Shown: piece by piece, positions 25,204 to 33,228 of the stretch
Layout: the number at the start of each line of letters is the position of its first letter
Position numbering within the stretch: the stretch's first letter is position 1
IMG/VR virus record: IMGVR_UViG_3300025030_000010
Coordinates: 1-64,000 of that record
Length of the DNA stretch: 64,000 nucleotides
Strand: one strand, 5' to 3'
Origin: a virus
Translations under genes and position numbers: made by a program
The notes under the pieces: generated by a model
The model's database searches: none
Seen by the model: the letters and a program-made list of their open reading frames with translations, nothing else
What the model was told of the DNA's origin: nothing

Positions 25204-27336
25204 ATGGGAGTATTTGTACTTAGCACTAACGGGATGTATGTTCAACCTACCGAGTTGACCTTGGCATCCGCAGCATCCAATGCGGCTTACTCGGGAAAAA
25301 CGATCATGTTTAATACCGACCAGACGTTGAGTGCGAATCTCAACTGGCCGACCGATCGTAGATTTATCCCTCAGAATAATGCTAAAATCATTCACGGGGC
25401 TTACACGATCCATTACCCCGCTGAGGTGTCTGAATGGCCCAATCGTCTACTCTTCGAGGGAACTGGAGCGATCACGGGGCTTGTTGTATCTGCACCAGAG
25501 TGGTTCGACTCTGGCGATAGTTACTTGGCGTTCTTTCGTGCCGCAAAGTCATCCAAGAACGTGATTCTTCAACCGAAGAGTTACATCTGGAAATTCTCAA
25601 CAGCGGCAATAGCTCTCTCTAAGATGGGTCAAATCTGCATATCAGGCGTGTCGAATTTGACCACTATACAAGCCGACTGGACAGGAACTACAAATATCTC
25701 AGGAGAGAGAAACTTCGCATTTCTCTCGGACGATAATGTCGCTATCAGCAATGTCACTTTCGATGGAAATAAAGCACAGCTTCAGGGGTTATTCTCACTA
25801 GAGGACAACCTGCTCTGGAACTTTTCTTGGTTTTCTCATGACGACACCATAAAGATCAAAAAATCCGATCTTCTGCTGTCGAATGTAACTTTCAAGAATA
25901 TGCCTGGCTCATATACTCGCAAAGCGTCAATGACGGGGTTATTGGAGTGCTTTGATATGAATGTTGGGGTGTGGGATAGAGTTACGCTTGAGAACATCAA
26001 GAGAGTTAACTGCGACACCACGTTTCATCTCGCGGGTAGAATTCACGCAGGCATTGACGATGAAGCGAACTGGACAACTAACGTCTCTGTGAGAAACTTC
26101 AGAGTCTATCAAGATAAAACTCCGCACACAGGGCAGTTGCAGGGCTTTGGAACATACGGAGTGAAGCGAATCACTATCGACGGGTTATACGTCGAGAAGG
26201 CTAGACAGCACGGGCTCAACTTCGAGTGGACTGAGGACGCTGTTGCTAACGGAGTTGTAGTCAAGGATTGCGTTCTCGCCGGAATAGGCGGTTACGGTCA
26301 CAACAAGAATGTAATCGTGAACGAGCCGATGATTATCAACTGCGGGACTGCTCACGCTCTTACCACACCAGCTTCAATCTTCACCCCTCAATCGGTAGTT
26401 GTCGATGTCGCTCCGATTAGATTTGTATCCGGGTCGTGGTATACGGGAGGGATAAACGGGTCGCCAACTGATGTTAGAATCGTTAGACCCAAAATAGTAA
26501 TGCCAGCAACAGCGTCGATGATAGTCGGCACAATCTCGACTCCGACTCTCACAGGTGCTCTCGATCAATCCTCAGCTCAGACGATAGTGGAAATAGGCAT
26601 TGAGGATATAGACATGGCGAAGAGATTCAATCTCACAGACGGCAGATCGTGCGGGAACGCAGTCGTTGTGTCTAACGCTTCTTACATACCTCAAACTATA
26701 GACCGTCTGTCTCGAAGCGGCAGTGCCACTGCTACACCGAGCGCGAATAGAGATTACTTCACTCTCAGCGCATCGACACAATACACGGGGATTTTTGTCA
26801 ATCTGCCGGCAGGAGCTTACGCATTTAGTCTGAGACTAAAGTATGTCGATTCTGATTGGAATGTTACCGCGTCTAAATTGGACGGATCGAACGCTGTGTT
26901 TGCGAAAAAGATTACGAGCGCGACCCCTTCTGGGTATGTGATTGTTGGAGGTGTATTTGAATCTCTGACTGACACGCAACTCAAGGTGATTCGAGATTCC
27001 ACGGGTGCGGGCTCACTTCTAATTAAAGACCTTGTTATAGCGCCTCTGAGAAGTTTATCTGTCGAAGTTCCGTCATGGTTTGACGAGGGTATCGGAGCGA
27101 CAATCGTAGCTGCGACTACGATAAGCCCCACGAGTTTAATCTTCAAGACATCGGGTGTGACTCCGATTGCAACGATTAACTTGCCTAAATCGAACTTCAT
27201 CGGCTCGATCACGATTCTTCCGACAGCGGCATTCACAACCACTACCGCCGGGAATATCGCTCTTGCATCAACTGCGATTGTGAATAAAGCATTGACAATG
27301 ACGTATGACGGCTTCAAATGGTGGCCTAGCTACTAA
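25204..27336 (+). CDS. Putative beta-helix tailspike/depolymerase
   Basis: 710 residues, ribosome binding site AAAGGGGATTTAACA. The central region (residues ~130-420) has short repeated strands with stacked Asn and Val/Ile (ISNVTFDGNKAQ, LLSNVTFKNMPG, ITIDGLYVEKARQHGLNF, VVKDCVLAGIGG), the signature of right-handed parallel beta-helices of the pectate lyase type. Such proteins degrade surface polysaccharide. Catalytic residues cannot be assigned by eye. Lies after the fibre gene at the end of the tail block. Confidence 0.72.
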   Translation: MGVFVLSTNGMYVQPTELTLASAASNAAYSGKTIMFNTDQTLSANLNWPTDRRFIPQNNAKIIHGAYTIHYPAEVSEWPNRLLFEGTGAITGLVVSAPEWFDSGDSYLAFFRAAKSSKNVILQPKSYIWKFSTAAIALSKMGQICISGVSNLTTIQADWTGTTNISGERNFAFLSDDNVAISNVTFDGNKAQLQGLFSLEDNLLWNFSWFSHDDTIKIKKSDLLLSNVTFKNMPGSYTRKASMTGLLECFDMNVGVWDRVTLENIKRVNCDTTFHLAGRIHAGIDDEANWTTNVSVRNFRVYQDKTPHTGQLQGFGTYGVKRITIDGLYVEKARQHGLNFEWTEDAVANGVVVKDCVLAGIGGYGHNKNVIVNEPMIINCGTAHALTTPASIFTPQSVVVDVAPIRFVSGSWYTGGINGSPTDVRIVRPKIVMPATASMIVGTISTPTLTGALDQSSAQTIVEIGIEDIDMAKRFNLTDGRSCGNAVVVSNASYIPQTIDRLSRSGSATATPSANRDYFTLSASTQYTGIFVNLPAGAYAFSLRLKYVDSDWNVTASKLDGSNAVFAKKITSATPSGYVIVGGVFESLTDTQLKVIRDSTGAGSLLIKDLVIAPLRSLSVEVPSWFDEGIGATIVAATTISPTSLIFKTSGVTPIATINLPKSNFIGSITILPTAAFTTTTAGNIALASTAIVNKALTMTYDGFKWWPSY

Positions 27337-27363
27337 TCTCACGATAGAGGAGGACTGTAGATC

Positions 27364-27579
27364 ATGGTAAACAATATCACAGTGGCAACTTCTGGCTGTT
27401 GTGCGATGTGTGGATTTATCACAAACAACAAGGTGATTTGGATTTCAGGGTTAATTGTAGTTCTAATTACCTGGATTTATTCACTCGTGAACATCATCGT
27501 TAATTGCCGTCGGCGCAACAAGACACTCAAACGACTACACGAAAGGAGACTTAGACGTGAGCATACCAAGCCCGCCTGA
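27364..27579 (+). CDS. Small membrane protein
   Basis: 71 residues, GAGGAGGACTGTAGATC upstream. One clear membrane span (VIWISGLIVVLITWIYSLVN, about residues 22-41) preceded by two Cys in a CCAMC run and followed by a strongly basic tail. Overlaps the next gene by 23 bases. Its place at the end of the late region would suit a lysis accessory protein, but no family is recognised. Confidence 0.6.
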   Translation: MVNNITVATSGCCAMCGFITNNKVIWISGLIVVLITWIYSLVNIIVNCRRRNKTLKRLHERRLRREHTKPA

Positions 27580-27886
27580 TCCAGTGACATGGGACCAACT
27601 TGAACGAATCTCCAAGATAATTGGTCCACTGATTGCTGTTATCATGGGTTTGATTATTGCAGCATGGAGATCGATGGACAAGAACAACGAGAAGACGACC
27701 GAAGCTTTGAATGCCCATGTTGCGGATGACGATGATGTTCACGACAGACTCTTTACCGATCTGCGAGCAACAGACAGCAAACTCGATCATCTTCTGGGTG
27801 AACACGACAGTCGAAAAGCCTCGTCTGCTGCGTGCGAGACTCGCGCTAATCATCCGAATCCAGATAGCACGAGGCTTCCGCCCTAG
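27557..27886 (+). CDS. Membrane-anchored coiled-coil protein
   Basis: 109 residues from a GTG start preceded by AAAGGAGACTTAGAC. Membrane segment around residues 22-41 (IIGPLIAVIMGLIIAAW), then an acidic, likely coiled-coil region with DDDDVHDRL and DSKLDHLL. N-terminal anchor plus coiled coil recalls small holin-associated proteins such as XhlA, though order of domains differs. Last gene of the + strand block; function uncertain. Confidence 0.6.
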   Translation: MSIPSPPDPVTWDQLERISKIIGPLIAVIMGLIIAAWRSMDKNNEKTTEALNAHVADDDDVHDRLFTDLRATDSKLDHLLGEHDSRKASSAACETRANHPNPDSTRLPP

Positions 27887-27930
27887 ACGCAAGAAGCAGT
27901 CAAAGACGTGAAAGTAGTCGAGTAGACAAA

Positions 27931-27965
27931 AAGAAAGCTCTCCAGACGCATTGGAGAGCTTTCCT
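27931..27965 (-). terminator. Terminator between convergent arms (bidirectional)
   Basis: 12-bp perfect stem GAAAGCTCTCCA (27933-27944)/TGGAGAGCTTTC (27952-27963), 7-base loop. On the - strand it is followed by TTTTT, a strong intrinsic terminator for the early arm; on the + strand the tail is weaker (TTCCTCGTTCT), so it probably serves both directions. Confidence 0.85.
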
Positions 27966-27994
27966 CGTTCTATTGTATGCTGTTGTAGTTCTGC

Positions 27995-28249
27995 TTAGTG
28001 CATTGTAGCGCTTCCCTTTTCGACATCCGCTTGCATAAGCTCGATTGCTTCTGCGACCTTCATGACCTTGACGAGTATTCCGTCGGGTCTGCCGATTACA
28101 GTGATGCAGGTATCTGGGTCCATGTTTTTGATGTCTTCCTCGGTGATCATCATTTCGGTTTTGCCCTCTTTGATCATCATGAGAGCTGCGATCTTGTGCC
28201 ACTGACCGTTCGTTGCTTTTGTCACGGGATGCTCGGGATTGAGTTCCAT
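27995..28249 (-). CDS. Hypothetical protein
   Basis: 84 residues, ACAGGAGAAGACA before ATG. Basic/acidic mixed, no membrane segment or Cys motif; MMIKEGKTEMMITEEDIKNM is a helical stretch. Last gene of the - strand operon before the convergent terminator. Not recognised. Confidence 0.65.
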   Translation of the reverse strand: MELNPEHPVTKATNGQWHKIAALMMIKEGKTEMMITEEDIKNMDPDTCITVIGRPDGILVKVMKVAEAIELMQADVEKGSATMH

Positions 28250-28261
28250 TGTCTTCTCCTG

Positions 28262-28639
28262 TTATTTGCAGATGTCTCGAATGAATTTGACTGCCATTGC
28301 CGCTACCTGAATCGCCTCCTTTCTCATTGCTTTCGGACGTTGTAACGCGGGGTGCCTCTCGATTTCTCTTTCAAGCTCTGTCAACTCACAGAGAATCGTC
28401 TTGTGCCCGACTCTCGCTTCAACCATCGGGTCCGCTTTGTACTTCGCATCGGCTTTCATGAGTTCGGCGTGAATCTCTACGATGATCAGAGCCAATCTCG
28501 TTGGCAATAAGATTTCACCGATGGATGTTCGTAAAGCGACATCGTGCTCAATCGTCTGTTTTACTTTCCGATGAAGAAGCAGCAAGAGAACAAGAGAAGC
28601 TACATTGAAAGAAAACATGATGTTATTTAACAGTGACAC
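28262..28639 (-). CDS. Small membrane-anchored protein
   Basis: 125 residues from a GTG start well spaced from AAGGAGTATCGA, overlapping the end of the upstream gene by 17 bases. One N-terminal hydrophobic segment (FSFNVASLVLLLLLH) then a charged helical region. Function unknown; lies downstream of the Rad50 C-terminal half. Confidence 0.6.
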   Translation of the reverse strand: MSLLNNIMFSFNVASLVLLLLLHRKVKQTIEHDVALRTSIGEILLPTRLALIIVEIHAELMKADAKYKADPMVEARVGHKTILCELTELEREIERHPALQRPKAMRKEAIQVAAMAVKFIRDICK

Positions 28640-29243
28640 TCGATACTCCTTTTTTCTTAGATTTTCCCTTCTTAGTTACGTGAAAGACTCTGTCGGCAAA
28701 TTCAATCTGTTCAACTTGGTGAGATATCATGATGATTTGAATGCCGAGACGTTCGCTAATCTCTCTGATCATTCGAGCGCCTTTCTCTGGCAGATCATCG
28801 CCCTTTAGAAACTTCAGCGGTTCATCGAGAACTAGAACAGGTCGGGTTCGATGCGCTTTGAGTGACCATAACGCAACACGAAGAGCAAAGCAAGCGACAT
28901 CGACAGCGCCGCCTCCTGAAGCGGTAAGCGGGTCTACACGCTCTCCGTCTCTCACGAACCACAAGTCACACTCTGTCTGACTTCTTCGCTGTTCAAAGCT
29001 AACCTCGAACTCATACGGATCATCGAAGACAGCAGCAAGCGCAAGCGTCACGAGTTCAGAGACGTGATACTTCAGCTCTTCTTGCGTAAGCTGCGCCACC
29101 TTTTGAATAACTGCTTGTGCCTGTTCGCAGTGCTTTTGCTCTGTCACTAGAGCCATGTGCTTTTCGTGAAGCGCGTCTAGCTGATCTTCGATCTGCTCAA
29201 GCTTGCCTTTGTGCTGCTCAAGTATCTTCGCGAAGTCTTTCAT
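28623..29243 (-). CDS. Rad50/SbcC-like ATPase, C-terminal half
   Basis: 206 residues: a coiled coil (1-60), then the ABC signature TASGGGAVDVACFALRVAL (~107-125), Walker B VLVLDEPLKFL (~135-145) and H-loop MISHQ (~172). It has no Walker A; that is supplied by the separate protein at 33225-34289. Together they would form one Rad50-type ATPase head, working with the Mre11-like nuclease at 31673-32599 in end processing. The split at the coiled coil is recurrent in phages as far as I recall. ATG overlaps the stop of the 46-residue gene upstream (ATGA). Confidence 0.88.
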   Translation of the reverse strand: MKDFAKILEQHKGKLEQIEDQLDALHEKHMALVTEQKHCEQAQAVIQKVAQLTQEELKYHVSELVTLALAAVFDDPYEFEVSFEQRRSQTECDLWFVRDGERVDPLTASGGGAVDVACFALRVALWSLKAHRTRPVLVLDEPLKFLKGDDLPEKGARMIREISERLGIQIIMISHQVEQIEFADRVFHVTKKGKSKKKGVSSVTVK

Positions 29244-29380
29244 CGTTCCGACCAGTCGGCGTATGCCATTTTGACAACTTCATCGTAAGTCGAAGTCGGA
29301 TATTTTCTCTCGTATTTTCTGCGCTTGCCGTCGAACCATTTCCAGAACGATGTCGGCAGAGTGAGCTTAGAGTTCTCCAT
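29240..29380 (-). CDS. 46-residue hypothetical protein
   Basis: Short gene with an exact GGAGGAAAAGT ribosome binding site before ATG at 29380 and a stop that overlaps the next start (ATGA). Aromatic- and Lys-rich (SFWKWFDGKRRKYERKY). Its start lies inside the end of the upstream coiled-coil gene. Conserved-looking spacing on both sides indicates a real coupled gene; function unknown. Confidence 0.6.
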   Translation of the reverse strand: MENSKLTLPTSFWKWFDGKRRKYERKYPTSTYDEVVKMAYADWSER

Positions 29381-29612
29381 ACTTTTCCTCCAACTCAGCC
29401 TCGATATCGTCTATCTTCTCGTCAAGCTTCTCGTCCTGACTCTTGAGTTGCGACAGCTTTCTTTTCGCTTTTTCGAGAGTAGACACACCGAAGTCCTCTT
29501 GCAGTCGCTTCATGTTCTGCTTCAGCGCTCCCTCGACTTGCGCTTTCTCCAAAGAGGCTTCCGATATTTCGTCCTTCAACTTTAGAAACTTCTTCGCTGA
29601 ATCCTGGGACAT
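29367..29612 (-). CDS. Small coiled-coil protein
   Basis: 81 residues, ribosome binding site CAGGAGAAGAACTTC. Almost entirely coiled coil with Lys/Glu/Leu heptads (LEKAQVEGALKQNMKRL, LKSQDEKLDEKIDDIEAELE). Encoded just upstream of the Rad50 C-terminal half, so it could extend or bind the Rad50 arms, but this is inference. Its first 190 bases overlap the previous gene in another frame. Confidence 0.65.
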   Translation of the reverse strand: MSQDSAKKFLKLKDEISEASLEKAQVEGALKQNMKRLQEDFGVSTLEKAKRKLSQLKSQDEKLDEKIDDIEAELEEKYGEL

Positions 29613-29808
29613 GAAGTTCTTCTCCTGTAATAATGAGATGTTGTTCTTGAATTATCTTGGTCTGCATGATCAGAAAATCTCTACTTGTCGTGTGTAGAGT
29701 GATTGTTTCTTCCTGAAGCTTCTTGTGTTTCTTCTTTACCACTTCGAGACGAATGGCAAGATACATCGCGAAGATGAACCAAAAGATGGTAACTTGAGTT
29801 TGAGTCAT
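29422..29808 (-). CDS. Membrane-anchored protein with overlapping C-terminal frame
   Basis: 128 residues, AAGGAGAGACGAAATT before ATG, which overlaps the upstream stop (ATGA). Residues 5-22 (QVTIFWFIFAMYLAIRLE) are a membrane anchor followed by a basic helix. The C-terminal half is read through DNA that also encodes the 81-residue coiled-coil protein in another frame, and its composition there (Ser/Ala/Arg/Glu mix) looks unselected. Either a true overlapping pair or a short protein with a recent extension. Confidence 0.5.
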   Translation of the reverse strand: MTQTQVTIFWFIFAMYLAIRLEVVKKKHKKLQEETITLHTTSRDFLIMQTKIIQEQHLIITGEELHVPGFSEEVSKVEGRNIGSLFGESASRGSAEAEHEATARGLRCVYSRKSEKKAVATQESGREA

Positions 29809-30023
29809 AATTTCGTCTCTCCTTGCAGAAAAGTTCTTTGATCTGTATTTACTGCTTTCTTCTTTTTGGACGGGACGGCAGGACTGAACTGTGCGCAGTA
29901 TCTAGCTGCGTTGTCGATCAATGAGTAGTCGAACGTGCGCAAACGAAATACCATCGATTTACAGAGCTGCATGAGCTTAATACAGTTGTCGTTGTTATTG
30001 CAGTTGAAACACGTTCGTCTCAT
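29805..30023 (-). CDS. Small Cys-containing hypothetical protein
   Basis: 72 residues, TAGGAGCTGCT before ATG. N-terminal CFNCNNNDNC, further Cys at ~21 and ~43, and a basic end. The Cys spacing suggests metal binding or a structural role. Unknown function; directly downstream of the DEIPF-tipped paralogues. Confidence 0.55.
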   Translation of the reverse strand: MRRTCFNCNNNDNCIKLMQLCKSMVFRLRTFDYSLIDNAARYCAQFSPAVPSKKKKAVNTDQRTFLQGETKL

Positions 30024-30031
30024 AGCAGCTC

Positions 30032-30619
30032 CTAGAAGGGAATTTCATCCTCGATATCAAAAGGCACGATGTTCAGATTGCGAATCATCGAAACAGGGTA
30101 ACCTGCTTTGCGCATGAGCGACTTCGCCTCTGCTTCATCTCCGACAACCACTTTGGCAATCTTCACAACATGCTTGACGTTCGAACCGAAATACGGTGAA
30201 TCCGAATTCGAGTTGCCGTAAGTTACTCTGTTTATGCAGGGCAGATAGAACCAGTATTTCGATAGACTGTCGCTGATATCATCTATGCCGCCTTGAAACG
30301 GGTCTTTCGGCTCAATGTCTTTGTAGTCAAAGAGCCCTATCACGCCTTCAATGACTTGCTTGCACTTCTTTTCATCCGGCTCAAGCTCAGGGTGAATCTC
30401 CTTAAAAGCGAGACGAAGTGTGGGGAAGTCAGGCGCGATCAGTATTATGGGCTGAGAAAACGTCTTCATCGTGAACGTGCAAGCTATCCCCTTCATGAAC
30501 TCGCTTCTGATAACGACATCGTTCGGAGAGACAGTTTCGAATCCGAGAGCCGTGCCTTTCATCTTCGCTGCCTCAGGAGCAACAGTCAACGAGTGTTTCT
30601 TTTTCTTTGTTGTTCTCAC
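30032..30619 (-). CDS. Paralogue B with SSB-type DEIPF C-terminus
   Basis: 195 residues from a GTG start after TAGGAGGCAAC. It aligns by eye with the gene upstream: basic start (MRTTKKKK), a central beta/alpha part (IACTFTMKTFSQPIILIAPD), and a shared end (LMRKAGYPVSMIRNLNIVPF). The final residues DIEDEIPF match the acidic tip of bacterial SSB proteins, which recruits partner enzymes. No OB-fold could be confirmed. Could be a divergent SSB or a protein mimicking the SSB tail. Confidence 0.65.
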   Translation of the reverse strand: MRTTKKKKHSLTVAPEAAKMKGTALGFETVSPNDVVIRSEFMKGIACTFTMKTFSQPIILIAPDFPTLRLAFKEIHPELEPDEKKCKQVIEGVIGLFDYKDIEPKDPFQGGIDDISDSLSKYWFYLPCINRVTYGNSNSDSPYFGSNVKHVVKIAKVVVGDEAEAKSLMRKAGYPVSMIRNLNIVPFDIEDEIPF

Positions 30620-30627
30620 GTTGCCTC

Positions 30628-31236
30628 CTAGAAGGGGATTTCATCGTCCGGATTAATCGAGCTGATTTCAACTGCTCGTATGTCAGCAACTTCCCAGCCG
30701 GCTCGCTTCAAGAGCAGCTTCGCTTCAAGCTCTGTTCGCTTGACGGCATCTCCGAGTTCGGTGAAGTCGTCCGTCCCTAAGTCGCGCACCCAGATCATGC
30801 AAACGGAGTCGCTCGCCTCATGATGCACCCAAACGACATCGAGAGGCTTGCGCCCCTTATCGTCTGTATAACCTCTCCACGCTCTCACTTGCGCTTCTTC
30901 TTGTGCTTTCTCGTGAGACTTATGATCAACATAGTGAGAATGATCTTTATACGCTTCCTCGTGCTTTACGCAGACAACAAGCTCGGGGCTTGAACCATGT
31001 GTAAGCTTCAGCATTTTGAGAGCTTCCTGAAGCTGCGGCGCCGTAGGAGCCATGAGAACGAGATGTAGTGTCTTCGAGAGAGACACACAAGCAGCAGTTC
31101 CGACCATGCCGCCGTCGTGTTTCATGAATCCGATCTTCTGATTCTCAGTATAGAGAGCGTTTGCAGTATCAGCAGCTACGACTGGACCGCGCTTGACTGG
31201 CGCAGATTCTTTCTTGACTACTTTCTTTGTCCTCAT
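30628..31236 (-). CDS. Paralogue A with SSB-type DEIPF C-terminus
   Basis: 202 residues, ATG overlapping the previous stop (ATGA). Shares architecture with the downstream paralogue: basic start MRTKKVVKK, a central ACVSLSKTLHLVLMAPTAPQLQ region, LLKRAGWEVADIRAVEISSI near the end, and the tip NPDDEIPF. The gp32-like SSB elsewhere in the window has no such tip, so these two would be the only carriers of an SSB-type partner-binding tail. Function is inferred, not proven. Confidence 0.65.
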   Translation of the reverse strand: MRTKKVVKKESAPVKRGPVVAADTANALYTENQKIGFMKHDGGMVGTAACVSLSKTLHLVLMAPTAPQLQEALKMLKLTHGSSPELVVCVKHEEAYKDHSHYVDHKSHEKAQEEAQVRAWRGYTDDKGRKPLDVVWVHHEASDSVCMIWVRDLGTDDFTELGDAVKRTELEAKLLLKRAGWEVADIRAVEISSINPDDEIPF

Positions 31237-31676
31237 TTCTTAGCGTCCTCCAGCTCGTATTCGGTCTTGATCTGAAGCATCGCCAAGTTCCAGAATCTAT
31301 TCCAGACTCTCTCCCAGTAGGTTATCGTTTCTGCATCGAGTGCGTCACCTGCACCTTTTACCAGATCGAGAAGAGCGTGAGTGATTGCCGGAATCTTTTC
31401 TCTGCGAGCGATTACCGAATGAGCAGGCAAACTTCTCTCAAGAATCATGAGCATCATGACAACGAGAGAAGTCGAGAGCGTTATCACCTGCTCGTTGTCG
31501 AGTCCCTCGTAAACGTCTTTCTCAGGGCACTTCGGAAGTTGCTCTGTCGGCATTATCGCTGCGACAGTCGGAGTGTTTTCGCCTCTATCTGCCATTTCTA
31601 GCAGATAGAGAACTTCTGCTTTGCGCAGACGACCTAGATTAGCGTAAGACTGTCTGATTTCCTCAACTCGTGTCAT
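31233..31676 (-). CDS. Hypothetical protein in Rad50/Mre11 operon
   Basis: 147 residues from ATG at 31676, preceded by GAGGTGAAAAA inside the end of the nuclease gene and overlapping its stop. All-helical prediction: LGRLRKAEVLYLLEMADRG, then a hydrophobic helix STSLVVMMLMILERSLPAH and an acidic end. Not recognised. Confidence 0.6.
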   Translation of the reverse strand: MTRVEEIRQSYANLGRLRKAEVLYLLEMADRGENTPTVAAIMPTEQLPKCPEKDVYEGLDNEQVITLSTSLVVMMLMILERSLPAHSVIARREKIPAITHALLDLVKGAGDALDAETITYWERVWNRFWNLAMLQIKTEYELEDAKK

Positions 31677-32599
31677 TTTTTCACCTCGAATGAATCCCAT
31701 ATTAGTTGTTGAACTGCTTTGTGTGTTTTGTTCTTTGCCAAGAAGCTGCGCATGTTGTCTTCAAACGAAAGCGACATCTCACAATCATGAGAGAGACGTT
31801 CCACGAAAGCATCGATTCGCTCGTCTCGATCTGCCGCGCTGTCAATGTGCTCTCTCGATACAGCGTTCTTATCGATAGGCAAAAAGACTTGCTCGATGTC
31901 GTTTGTTTTTGCATCCCATAGAAAGACGCAGGGTTTATGATCCATCTGAGCAGCAGTTGTCCGCATGAATGAGCCGGGGTTTACTAACAGCGTGTTGCCG
32001 ACTCGCTCAGTGAACGTTTGATGATTGTCGCCTGTCAGTATCAGATCGAAGCCTGTCATTTGCTTGATGATCTGCTTCGCTGTGCCGCCGCAATTCTCAG
32101 CGCCAGGGAAAGGCGGCTTACCTTGATATACGAGATGATGAACAAGAGCTATTTTCATTACGTCTTTTTCTCGTTTTATACCAGTAAGCTCTATGCCCCA
32201 AGGGAAACCAATGACATCCGAATTGTATTTATAACCTGATATTTCAGTTGTCAGAGAGCGATCAGGAGAAAGCAGCTTTATCGCTTCAGCTTCTGCCAGT
32301 ACGTGTATGCCAGATTCCTCAATGCGTTCGAGACTGTGGGCAGGAAGATCGTGCTGACCAGGTATAGAGATAATGCCGTGAGCAAGATTCCGCAGAGCGT
32401 AGCCGATAAGAAAAGGACGAGGCTTCCAATGATGGAATAAATCACCTGCGTTGAGGACAGGTACATTATGTTTCTCCTGTAGCTCTCTCAAGAAAGCGTG
32501 CTTCTTCGTCTGCGCTTTCATGAAATCGTCTGTGCGACATTCTGGAGTTGTGTCGCGTAAGTGAATGTCGGAAGTGAGAATCGCAGAGACGTTTTTCAT
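31673..32599 (-). CDS. Mre11/SbcD-like nuclease
   Basis: 308 residues from ATG at 32599, whose ATG overlaps the stop of the 56-residue gene before it. Metallophosphoesterase motifs in order: SDIHLRD (10-16), NAGDLFHHW (~50), PGQHD (~77; GNHD variant), VHH (~153), and GDNHQ (~193; GHTH variant). The nuclease partner of the split Rad50 encoded on both sides, likely acting on DNA ends in recombination, as T4 gp47 does with gp46. Confidence 0.88.
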   Translation of the reverse strand: MKNVSAILTSDIHLRDTTPECRTDDFMKAQTKKHAFLRELQEKHNVPVLNAGDLFHHWKPRPFLIGYALRNLAHGIISIPGQHDLPAHSLERIEESGIHVLAEAEAIKLLSPDRSLTTEISGYKYNSDVIGFPWGIELTGIKREKDVMKIALVHHLVYQGKPPFPGAENCGGTAKQIIKQMTGFDLILTGDNHQTFTERVGNTLLVNPGSFMRTTAAQMDHKPCVFLWDAKTNDIEQVFLPIDKNAVSREHIDSAADRDERIDAFVERLSHDCEMSLSFEDNMRSFLAKNKTHKAVQQLIWDSFEVKK

Positions 32600-32766
32600 A
32601 TCTTGACTTTCCCGAATGTGATTGTGGTTGCCTCTTTGAGAATGCGTTTCTCTCTGCTCACATTGACTCTGAGCCCAAGATCGAGTTTGAGTTGAATCAG
32701 TGGCTTTCTGATATCGTACCACCACTGAGCGATTTCGACATGCACTGGCAAAAGAAAGTGACTCAT
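32596..32766 (-). CDS. 56-residue hypothetical protein
   Basis: Coupled gene: ATG at 32766 overlaps the previous stop, and its stop overlaps the nuclease start, both as ATGA; GGTGATAGT precedes. Sequence has WWYDIRKPLIQLKLDLGLRV, an amphipathic helix, and a basic part. Too short for homology by eye; role unknown. Confidence 0.6.
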   Translation of the reverse strand: MSHFLLPVHVEIAQWWYDIRKPLIQLKLDLGLRVNVSREKRILKEATTITFGKVKI

Positions 32767-33017
32767 ACTATCACCTTCGACAAGACATCCGGAGATGCCG
32801 ACACGAGAGTGCCTTCGATCTTCTTGAAGATGATACCGTCGAGAATATTTTCAAACAGTCCGTTGGGGGTTTTCGCAACGATGATCGAGTTTTTGTCTTT
32901 GTCCGTTAGACGAATCATGCCGTGCCATTCTTCCTCGAGGAAGAACTTACCCATCGGCTTATCGTCAATACTGACCTCGTATGCTTGCACAAGCTCTAGT
33001 TTCACTTCTTTCGTCAT
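32763..33017 (-). CDS. Hypothetical protein
   Basis: 84 residues from ATG at 33017, 6 bases after GAGGTG; the upstream in-frame ATG is too close to that site. Beta-rich with KPMGKFFLEEEWHGMIRLTD and an acidic/Ile-rich end. Coupled to the next gene by ATGA. Not recognised. Confidence 0.6.
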   Translation of the reverse strand: MTKEVKLELVQAYEVSIDDKPMGKFFLEEEWHGMIRLTDKDKNSIIVAKTPNGLFENILDGIIFKKIEGTLVSASPDVLSKVIV

Positions 33018-33030
33018 TTCATTCACCTCG

Positions 33031-33228
33031 CTATATTGTTTTAGCTAACTCCAAAGCTTCATTGGGCAAGAACCCCTCTGCGACAAGAGCGAGATACTTG
33101 GCTCTTTGTAACTTCGCAGTGAGACTATACAATTCGATCTGATCTGACATCGACTCTTTCAGCAAGCGGATTAACTCTTTCGTCTTGTCAGGTTTACCGC
33201 CGCCTTTGATAACACCGACTACCATCAT
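33031..33228 (-). CDS. Small helical hypothetical protein
   Basis: 65 residues, start overlapping the stop of the Rad50 N-half (ATGATG after GGAGGTAA). Helical (ELIRLLKESMSDQIELYSLT). Possibly an accessory of the split Rad50 by position only. Confidence 0.6.
   Translation of the reverse strand: MMVVGVIKGGGKPDKTKELIRLLKESMSDQIELYSLTAKLQRAKYLALVAEGFLPNEALELAKTI

Noticed and set aside
25204-27336. Beta-helix protein as a specific pectate lyase
   Set aside because: The stacked-strand pattern shows a fold, not a substrate; no catalytic residue could be placed, so only a tailspike/depolymerase role is suggested.
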